DNA from: Acanthamoeba sp. SK_2022b
Lineage: Eukaryota > Discosea > Longamoebia > Acanthamoebidae
Length of the DNA stretch: 64,000 nucleotides
Assembly: GCA_027943245.1 (NCBI GenBank)
Contig: JANDJZ010000274.1
Coordinates: forward strand, 1 to 64,000
Direction of reading: 5' to 3'
Under the pieces are notes generated by a model, which saw only the letters and a list, made by a program, of their open reading frames with translations, made no database searches and was not told the DNA's origin. The position numbers were made by a program, and so were the translations under genes. This document shows positions 56,412 through 64,000 of this stretch, piece after piece. Numbering within the stretch: position 1 is the stretch's first letter; each line of letters begins with the position of its first letter.

Positions 56412-58075
56412 GCGTGCGAGCTTACCCTCTTGCTGATGGCCTTGAGTTCCCACTGCCTAAGCAGCGATCGAGCGCGGGACTGGACACAAAAAGCAAAAAG
56501 GAAAATGTGAGGGAAACATAGAACAACGGGTGGGGAGAGGCACGGGGGATCCTCTCGAGTGATGGTGATGGTGATGGTGATGGTGATGGTGATGGTGATG
56601 GTGATGGTGATGAAGAGGTGGGACGGACCTTTTCGACGTAGGACCGTTCGGGAATGCCGAGCTTCTGCCTGACGGTGGCAAGGACGACCTTGTGAATGGT
56701 CTTCTTGGGCTTCTTCTCCTTCTTGGGCTCTTCCTTCTCATCCTTCTTGGGCTCCTCCTCCTTCTTGGGCTCCTCCTCCTCCTCTTGATCCTTCTTCGAA
56801 TCGTTATCTTCTGCCTCCTCTGCATCAGCCGCCGCCGCGTCTTCCTTGTCGGCGTCCTCCTCCTCGCTCGTGGCGTCGCCGGTCTCCTTGTCCTCGGCCT
56901 CGGCCGTCTCCTCCTGAAGAAATCAGTCCAATTTGAGTTAGGATAATAGAACAAATAATAATAATACTAATAATACTAATAATTTAGAAAATCAGTAGAT
57001 AAATAAATAAAATGCACTTACGGTGGTCTCGGCGGTCTCCTCATCGACCACGGGAGTGGGGGTGGCGGTGGGCGTCGACTTGGTCTCGGCCTCGGGGTAC
57101 TTGATGACCACCACCTCGGCCTCGGCCTTCTCCAACTCCACCAGACCGCTGGTGGTCAGGCGGAAGGACATCGTGACCTTGGGCTTGCCTGCACGCGTGC
57201 CGATGCGGTTCAGTCATCATCAAGTCGGAGAGGGGGAGCTTCGCGATGCGCACACAAGGGGAGAGGGAGGTGGCTCGCTTACCGGTGTAGTTGTACTTCT
57301 TGAGCTTGCCCATGTCCTCGACCTTGTAGAGGACGAGCTGGCGCGGGGCGTGCTCGGGCAGCTTGGCCGCCTCGTCGCAGTCGAGCTCGACGGTGAAGTT
57401 GCTGACCCGCTTCCTGAAGGAGATGTTCTTCTTGGCTCCCACTCGGCTAAAGGGCTTGAAGAGGCTCAGGACCTTGGTCACAGTGCCGTCCTATAGATAC
57501 ACACGCGCGCGCGCTGGCGTCAGTACTTATCGCCGGCGTCACGGACTTGGCCAGGAGGTGACCGTGGACATAGGCGAGTCCGCTGAATCCGCTGTTAGGG
57601 GAGAAGGCTGGCCGGATCGAAACAATGACAAATCAAATTTTAAAAAAATGAATAAAATATATGCATAAATAAAAGATAAGTAAAAACCTTCAACAAACAA
57701 AAATAGGCTAAAAATGATTATTGTAATTGTTAAAAAAAGAAACCTAGTAATATTTATAAAATGAAATAAGATATGAACGAAGCAAGCGGCCATACCTCGT
57801 CCTCGGACTGCTCGTCGAGATCGTCGAGGTCGACCTCACTGTCTTCGGTTCCCACCTCGGCGCTGTCGGCCTCATCGACTTCGTCGGCGGGGCGGGCGAG
57901 CTTGATGGTGGCCGTCACTCCGTAGGCCGTGATGTCCTTGATCTTGTGCTCGGGCACCTTGATGCTCGTGCTGAGATGGGCCGCGTAGAAGACAGCGCCC
58001 AACACGGCGGCCTCGTCCTGTGGACACACAACGCCACGCCACAGCATGAGACGACCACGACGTGTCAGCCACAGC

Positions 58076-58132
<57 letters not shown>

Positions 58133-58758
58133 TGTGTGTGATGTGTGAAGGCGAGGGAAACGGAGAAACGACGTCGTACTCCGTTGAGGGTCTTGCTCAG
58201 CTCGGGAATGCCCAGCGTCTCCTTGAGAACGGCCTGGACCTTGGGGATCCGGACGCTGCCGCCGACCACCTCCACGCTGCCCACGTCCTCGATGGTCATG
58301 TTGGCCAGGGCGAGGACCTCCTGCACGGGGCTGGAGGCTCGCGCAAACAGGTCCGCGCAGATCTCCTCGAACTGGGCACGGGTGACCGAGGTCTTGAGAT
58401 CGTAGTTGCCCACAAGTCCCTCAACCTGTAGAAGAAGAAGAAGATATCAGACACGCGTGTGCATCCGTGTGTGCGAGAGCGCGCTTGTTGTCGACGTCCA
58501 ACACGTACTGCGGCGTAGGTTTCTGCGTTGGCGCTCAGCACGGTCTTAGCCTGGCTGGCGGCGGTCATCAGTCGGGCCCAGGCCTTTTTGTTGGCCTTGA
58601 TCTCGTCGACAGAGCTCACGATGCCCTTGGCCTCCATCTGCTGCACGGCCACGCCGGCGAGATGCTCGGCGAGGCGGTAGTCAAAGTCCCTGCCGCCCAG
58701 CCTCGTGTCGTAGGCGACGGCCTTGACCTTCATCGTCGGCTGCGTCACGTTCTTCGCC

Positions 58759-58823
<65 letters not shown>

Positions 58824-59884
58824 TGTGACAGTCAAACATTTGACCCGAGAGCGAAACGTGGCCACCGAGCAACGAACCCTTCTTGATGCGGATCGAATGG
58901 TACTCCACGAGCGTGGCCCTGGTGTTGCTGTGGCCCATGTCGTAGAAGACCACGTTCTTGGGCTCCTCGAACCTACGCATTCACAGGAGCCCCTGCGTGA
59001 GACGTGAACGGAAAAGCAAAGAGTCCAAGACGGCGCCAAGATACGCACCTTTTGCCAAAGGCGTAGTGGAGGGCGATGGCAGTGCCGTCGTTGATGAGCG
59101 ACTGCACGTGGAAGCCACCGAGCTCAGCGGCGTCGATGACTGCCGCTCGCTCCTCTGCTGTCCAATGCGGTGGCACCTGCGCACAAACGAAACCATCAGC
59201 CAGAGAATAGCGAGCGATGATCAGGAGAGAGAGAGAGAGGGACTGCGGCGGCACGCACAGTGATGACGACGTCGACCACGGGAGAGTGCACGTAGGCGTG
59301 CGCGGTCTCGCGCGCAAAGTTGAAGACCATGGCCACGAGGTCCTCGACGGCAAAGGTCGTGTTGTCGTTGTACCGCACGGCCACAGGTGCCTCGCTCGCC
59401 GTTGGGCACGATCTCGTCAGCGTAGAGGAGGTGCGGCTTGAGGTCCTCTACGACGCTGCTGTTGTGTAACTTGCCCAACAACTGCGACAGGTACTGATAC
59501 GTGTGCTGCGGACTGCGCGGCATCTAGTAGTAGTCGCCACACGCACGGAGTGAGTGAAGCGCCAACTCGCTCAGCGTGGCCTCGGTGCTGCGCAGGGCAC
59601 AGCTACAGCGTTAGTGTCTACAGGGAGTGTAAAGGGCGCACCACTTTCTCAGCGTCGGCCGCGAAGAAGCGCTCGTCATCGTGGAAGGCGAGGCCGGAGA
59701 GGAACTTGCGCTTGGTCTGGGCATCGAGGATAACCTCGAACGAATTGCCCCTAATCACCGACATCTTGATCCATCGCGAGCCGAAATCCAGACCAAACAC
59801 CAAGCCCTTCACCGTGGGCATGAAGCATATCGCCAAGCAAACGCCCAAGGCGATGAAGAGCAGTGTACGCGTGCCCAACGCCAT
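55260..59884 (-). CDS. HYOU1: HYOU1/GRP170-type endoplasmic reticulum Hsp70-family chaperone
   Basis: Large Hsp70-like protein of the ER lumen; family members act as nucleotide exchange factors for BiP and hold unfolded proteins. Signal peptide MALGTRTLLFIALGVCLAIC is followed by VFGLDFGSRWIKMSVI (ATPase phosphate-1 loop). Further nucleotide-domain segments: VPPHWTAEERAAVIDAAELG, LINDGTAIALHYAFG, VFYDMGHSNTRATLVEY, VAYDTRLGGRDFDYRLAEHL, VEVVGGSVRIPKVQ, QDEAAVLGAVFYAAHLS. The substrate-binding part includes SFRKRVSNFTVELD. A long Glu/Lys/Asp-rich insert at about 56700-56920 and an alpha-helical C-terminal region (KNDLETYIYDTKEKL; LSYMLNHSRSSL) are typical of GRP170. The predicted end is EDIL, not KDEL or HDEL. 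About 15 exons; four introns hold GT/AC microsatellites. Confidence 0.9.
56007..56073 (+). repeat. (AC)n in HYOU1 intron
   Basis: GT on the coding strand. It lies on one side of the exon at about 56100-56295. Confidence 0.95.
56353..56410 (+). repeat. (GT)n in HYOU1 intron
   Basis: CA on the coding strand. It lies on the other side of the exon at about 56100-56295. Confidence 0.95.
56561..56612 (+). repeat. (GATGGT)n hexanucleotide repeat
   Basis: About eight near-perfect GATGGT units in a HYOU1 intron. Confidence 0.9.
58078..58140 (+). repeat. (GT)n in HYOU1 intron
   Basis: Near-perfect GT repeat in the intron between the GGSVRIPK and QDEAAVLG exons. Confidence 0.95.
58761..58822 (+). repeat. 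(GT)n in HYOU1 intron
   Basis: Perfect GT repeat in the intron between the VEYHSIRIKKG and GAKNVTQP exons. Confidence 0.95.
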
Positions 59885-60094
59885 CTCTTTGCAGACAAAA
59901 TCGGTGTTCGAGTGTCTTTTTTTAATCTTTTAGCTTTTGTCTTTTTCCCCTGCCACGTCACGCCCTGCCATTGGGCCACGACCTCCTGCAATAAACGTCG
60001 ACCACCCACAACAATCCGACAGAGAAACGGCGCTGTCCTGTTCGCTCTACGCGAAGAAGTATGTACATGTTTCCTTGGCCAGAGGTCAGAGCAG

Positions 60095-60766
60095 TCACTC
60101 GAAGTCCTTCAGCCAATCGTCCTCCTGACACCAATCGGTGTCGTCGTCGCTGTCGTCGTGGCCCTCAGAGTTGGTCTCGCTGTCCTCTGTGCGCGGGTCC
60201 GTGCTTCCTGCACGCAGTGGAGTTGCTGGCGACGCGGGCGGGCCTTGGTAGTAGAAAAGCGAGAACGGACTCGTGGGGCAGTGTTCGACCGGGACGAGCG
60301 TTGGTTGCCAGGAGAACGAAGTAGGCGAGTGGTGCTCGCAATCCTCATCCGCCCAGTCGCTACTGTCGTGCAACCGAAGAGGGTTTGCTTCCTTGGCAGC
60401 ATCGCGGTGCGGCTCTTCTTCGTTGGTAGGTAGCGACATCAGCGCCTCCTGCATCGCCGAAGCAACGTCCACCGTGGCAGACCCAGTTAGCATGTCCACA
60501 GGCTGGTGGCTGCTCTTGTGGTGGGAAGATGAAGAGGTCTCGCGGAGGTGAGCGGGAAAGGAATCGCAGATCTGGACGAGTAGCTTGGTCATGATACGGC
60601 GTACGGTCGTGCTCTGGGCTGGCAAGCTTTTGCAGGGGCCCAATGACTCGGCTGGGGTCGGCCAGCTGGACCTTCGCCGAGTAGAGACAATCTGGCGGGT
60701 CATGCTCACCTGCGCCACCTTCGCGTAGCTCATCTGGCCGCTAGTCCTAGGCGTGACCTTCTGCAT
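60095..60766 (-). CDS. Acidic-tailed hypothetical protein, single exon
   Basis: An uninterrupted 223-codon frame, unusual here because nearly every other gene has introns. The N-terminus MQKVTPRTSGQMSYAKVA is basic. A middle helical stretch TVRRIMTKLLVQICDSF is the only ordered-looking part. The remainder is Ser/Pro/His-rich, and the C-terminus is strongly acidic (HDDSDDDTDWCQEDDWLKDF). No signal peptide or membrane helix is present. No family is recognised. Being intronless could indicate a retrogene or a young gene. It is divergent from the oxidoreductase gene at 61059. Confidence 0.55.
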   Translation of the reverse strand: MQKVTPRTSGQMSYAKVAQVSMTRQIVSTRRRSSWPTPAESLGPCKSLPAQSTTVRRIMTKLLVQICDSFPAHLRETSSSSHHKSSHQPVDMLTGSATVDVASAMQEALMSLPTNEEEPHRDAAKEANPLRLHDSSDWADEDCEHHSPTSFSWQPTLVPVEHCPTSPFSLFYYQGPPASPATPLRAGSTDPRTEDSETNSEGHDDSDDDTDWCQEDDWLKDFE

Positions 60767-61058
60767 CGTGGGTGTTGATGGTGGCTGATGGTTCTACACG
60801 AGTAGTGCTGTGCTTATTACGGCGGAGCTATGCATGAAAGAGGAACCTGCTCTTGCTCTTGGTTGTGGCGTATGGGCCGGCTACTCGAGTAGCGAGGCCC
60901 AAGAGCGGGAAACACGAGTCGATCGCGGTTAAAACAGGACACTCGCACATATTGCGCATACCAGACATTCCAGAAGAGGTGCTTAGAAAGGCCGTGGAGG
61001 ATCTTGCCATCTCTGCCTCCGATCTTAATCTCTGCTGTTGGCCATCCCAAGATCACCT

Positions 61059-61997
61059 ATGATGGAAGACCCACAGACCACCACGATCCCCACAGAGCAG
61101 GAATCTACACACAATCTAGAGCCTGCGCTGGAATCGCAACAGCCAGAGGTGGCAATCGCGAAGCACGATAAACATGAAGAACCTGTGGAAGAAAAGCACA
61201 GCTCTACTACTGATGAATCTGTGACAGCCGTCCAGCAACAGCCGCAGCTCATGCGCGCAGCGATCTATCGCCGTTACGGCTCGATAAATGAGCTTGAGGT
61301 GACGTCCCAGCAGCCCAAGCCACGCATCGTCAAGAAGCACGATGTGCTGGTGCGTGTACACGCCACCGCCATCAACCCGGTAGATTGGAAGTTGATGGCC
61401 GGCAACTTGAGCCTCGTGCAATTTGGCAAGATCTTTCCCTTCATCCCTTGCTTCGATGTGTCTGGCGTTGTTGAAGACGTTGGTGCGGCTCCCCCCTCCT
61501 TCCCTCTGTCTACGTCCTCTGTAGCTCCTTGGACTCACAAACGCCTTCTATGGAACTCGAATCTCTCTCCTGGGCAGGCACCAACTGCAAGCGTATCAAG
61601 AAGGGCGATGAGGTGTGGGCCATGAGCTCCATTTCCTGCGGTGGCGCCGCCGACTACGTGGTCTTGCAGGAGAAGAACGTTGCGCTCAAGGCACTTACTC
61701 CTCATTCATTACCCGGCTCTTCTTCTTTGCTTGGCTTGGGCGGCGCAGTCTGACGTGACCACGTCTGTCCATTCGTGCGGTCCGCAGCCGAGCAGCCTGT
61801 CTCACACAGAAGCCGCCAGCATCCCGCTCGTGGGTCAGACAAACTATCAGGCGCTCGTCGAGACGGCCAAGATCAAGGAGGGGCAGAAGGTGTTGATCCT
61901 CGGTGGCAGCGGTGGCACGGGTTCGTTCGTTCACGCCGTCATCGCTACTAAAATCACTGACCCTCATCCATCTCCATGGTCGCACGACGATTCATTG

Positions 61998-62082
<85 letters not shown>

Positions 62083-63207
62083 GTGGATGTGCAGGGTCCA
62101 ATGCCATTCAGCTGGCCAAGCACTACAAGTGTGAGGTGACGGCTACATGCAGCGAGAGGAACATAGAGTTTGTACGTGCGGTCGGTGCAGACCACACGAT
62201 TGACTACGCAAAGGAAAACTGGTGGGAGGTATGCCTGCGTGTCTGTATGTCTGTCTGTGCCTGCGTGTGTAGCTGTGCTTCCCTGTGTATGCTCGAGCAG
62301 ATGTTGACTGCTCCTCGTCCAGGTGCTCAAGGGAGGCAATTTTGACATCGTCTACGACACGGTTGGCGGCGCCGGAGTGTGGGACCGTTCGGCACAGGTC
62401 CTCAAGAAGGACGGCGTCTTCGTCACGATTGCCGCCGAAAGCGAGGATACCGTACGCCCATCCTCTCTCTCTCTCTCTCTCTCTTCTCCTCTGACGACTG
62501 ATGATCTTTCTCTCTCTCTCTCTCTCTCTCGTGCGTTCTCAGTTGACCGTGGGCCGAGTCCTCGCGGCGGGAGCGTCGATCGTGAACCGCAAGTTCTGGA
62601 GCGTGTTCGGGTTCCCCAAGTACCACCTGCTCACCACGTCGCCCAACTGGACCGACCTGTTCGACCTCCGGAAGCTCATCGACGAGCACCACGCCCTCCG
62701 GCCCGTCGTGGAGCGGGTCTATCCGCTCGAGGAGGCGCCCGCCGCCTTTGCCGAGCACATCAAGAAGAAGACCCGCGGCAAGATCGTCATTCAGGTACTA
62801 CTCTCCCTTCCTCACGCATCTTACGTGCTCCTTGCCCACGAGCATGTCCACACGCCTCATCATTGCGCGGGCCGACGCGATAGGTTGTTCCGGACGACCA
62901 GGTTCAGGTGCCATCGAGCTGTTTCTCGGGCCTGTCGATGTCGTCGTCATCGTCATCGACAGCGTCGGCTGCGTCGCACACTGGCGACAGCCAAGAAGAC
63001 ACCTCGGCGGAGACGACGACAGCGAGCGAGCCGGCTGGCGACCACGACGAGGAGAAGGGAAAGGAGAAAGAGAAGGACGAGGTCGAACCCGCTGCGGTAG
63101 AGGACGCGCCGCATGAAGAGACCAGCGACAGCCAGCCCGAAGAGGAGGAGAAGAAAGAAGTAGAGGAGGAGAACGAAGAGGATGCGGTCGAAGAGGTCGC
63201 CCTCTAA
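61059..63207 (+). CDS. Medium-chain dehydrogenase/reductase, quinone-oxidoreductase-like, with acidic tail
   Basis: NAD(P)H-dependent zinc-free oxidoreductase of the quinone reductase/RTN4IP1 group. Start ATG 61059 with an approximately 65-residue Gln/Glu-rich N-terminal extension. Catalytic-domain segments: VLVRVHATAINPVDWKLM, IPCFDVSGVVEDVG, KKGDEVWAMSS, SCGGAADYVVLQEKNVALK. Cofactor domain: AASIPLVGQTNYQAL, KVLILGGSGGTG (split from SNAIQLAKHYKC by an intron containing (GT)n), VGADHTIDYAKENW, FDIVYDTVGGAGVWDRSAQV. The fold ends at YPLEEAPAAFAEHIKKKTRG and KIVIQ. A further exon from about 62885 adds a polyserine segment and a Glu/Lys/Asp-rich tail ending EEVAL, not part of the enzyme family. 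Two (CT)n tracts lie near 62462-62530. Confidence 0.85.
62000..62079 (+). repeat. (GT)n in oxidoreductase intron
   Basis: About 80 bp perfect GT repeat in the intron that splits the Rossmann glycine motif from the following helix. Confidence 0.95.
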
Positions 63208-63635
63208 TCAAAAAACAATAAATAGGAGAAATTGATTATTCATTTGATCTCATGAAAGAATGCGAGGAAGGTTTGGAATGATTGGCGTATTAATGGCCAA
63301 AATGAAAGGGAAAGCGCACGAAGAAGCGCGCAAAGAGCACTTCCACGGCCGACGATCGGCAGAGGGTGTTACGCGCGAGGGAGGGCCGAGCTTCATAAGG
63401 CCCAAGCGAATAGTGTGGCGTGCCACAGGCGAGGGTAGACGTTAATCGCGAACCAATTTGGCTCTCTCTTTCATCACAGTGTAAGTTTAGTTTCTGAAGA
63501 TCGAATGGAGGCGCAACAAGAACGAAGAGGTATGGCTCACCCTTCACGCCACGCCCCGGTAGAGCGAAAAACATTATCATTCATTTGTTTAATCAAATAT
63601 TAATATTTATCCCACACATACACTGCACTGCAGCG
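63208..63635. other. Intergenic interval
   Basis: AATAAA at about 63218 suits polyadenylation of the oxidoreductase gene. An AT-rich stretch at 63580-63610 precedes the next ATG. No gene is recognised. Confidence 0.4.
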
Positions 63636-63921
63636 ATGGTGGAGGAGCTCAAGGCGGCGGTCCAGGGCATCGTCGACCTGGCCGTGCACAGCCGCAGCGC
63701 CGACGAGGCCGACTCCCCGAGCCTGTCCGAGCTCGACTCCGACGTGCGGCGCCTGCTCAAGAGCATCGAGGACCTGCTCCACCATCAGATCAAGCCGCCG
63801 CGCTTTGGACAGGTGCCCAAGGTGTGGAAATACCTGGAGAACCTCGACCAGTGCCTCCCTGGCACCTCCGAGATGCTCCATTCTGGTAAACCGAACACAC
63901 GCGCCCGTGTCGCTCTATTGT

Positions 63922-63977
<56 letters not shown>

Positions 63978-64000
63978 GATGAATGTGGTCATTCCTCGCC
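63636..64000 (+). CDS. RUN-domain protein, 5' end (3' partial)
   Basis: Start ATG 63636 (MVEELKAAVQGIVDLAVHS). The first exon ends at 63885 with a GTAAAC donor, and the (GT)n intron runs toward the window edge. KSIEDLLHHQIKPPRF and KVWKYLENLDQCLPGT resemble the N-terminal helices of RUN domains, which bind Rab/Rap-type GTPases in endolysosomal adaptor proteins (family knowledge). Only the first 83 residues are visible, so other domains (FYVE, PH, TBC) cannot be assessed. Confidence 0.65.
63922..63973 (+). repeat. (GT)n in first intron of RUN-domain gene
   Basis: Perfect GT repeat starting 36 bp after the donor. Confidence 0.95.

Overview
The window looks like nuclear DNA of a free-living amoeba, most probably Acanthamoeba or a close relative. 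This is inferred from the sequence alone: GC-rich coding sequence, genes broken by many short GT..AG introns (about 45-150 nt), short gaps between genes on both strands, (GT)n/(AC)n microsatellites confined almost entirely to introns, and a typical amoebozoan gene set (Rab32, frizzled-like receptor, RasGAP, F-box and RCC1 proteins). No prokaryotic operon, CRISPR array, rRNA or tRNA was seen.

Layout. 1-4.5 kb (+): 3' part of a dehydrogenase-fold/PBZ-like/RING protein, then mevalonate diphosphate decarboxylase. 4.7-7.2 kb (-): 12-exon frizzled/smoothened-like receptor. 7.4-11.2 kb: CpG-starved block with no intact gene. 11.2-13.0 kb (+): nuclease-fold plus protein-kinase gene of Crinkler-like type. 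13.2-13.9 kb: doubtful secreted-protein remnant. 14.4-18.6 kb (+): transmembrane RasGAP with a lectin-like ectodomain. 18.8-19.9 kb (+): histidine phosphatase. 20.1-24.9 kb (+): DDX11/CHL1 helicase. 25.4-28.1 kb (+): second Crinkler-like gene (P-loop NTPase), broken by a 28-bp tandem duplication. 28.2-30.2 kb (-): hormone-sensitive-lipase-like hydrolase. 31.0-37.2 kb (+): kelch-RCC1-F-box-Arf fusion. 37.3-39.6 and 40.5-42.3 kb (-): a polytopic and a type I membrane protein. 42.7-47.3 kb (-): 6-phosphofructokinase. 48.0-50.4 kb (+): L-rhamnonate dehydratase-like enzyme. 50.6-51.1 kb (-): cytochrome c. 51.4-52.5 kb (-): Rab32. 53.2-54.6 kb: second CpG-starved block with an ATP-grasp relic. 55.3-59.9 kb (-): HYOU1/GRP170 chaperone. 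60.1-60.8 kb (-): acidic unknown protein. 61.1-63.2 kb (+): quinone-oxidoreductase-like protein. 63.6 kb to the end (+): 5' end of a RUN-domain protein.

The housekeeping genes are unrelated neighbours, not a pathway cluster. The unusual content is of three kinds: multidomain fusions (kelch-RCC1-F-box-Arf; dehydrogenase-PBZ-RING; ectodomain-TM-RasGAP), two Crinkler-like genes of different classes 12 kb apart, and two sharply bounded CpG-depleted islands that look like decayed, formerly methylated DNA. Exon boundaries were chosen by eye from GT/AG sites, reading phase and family conservation; where several choices fit, the entry says so.
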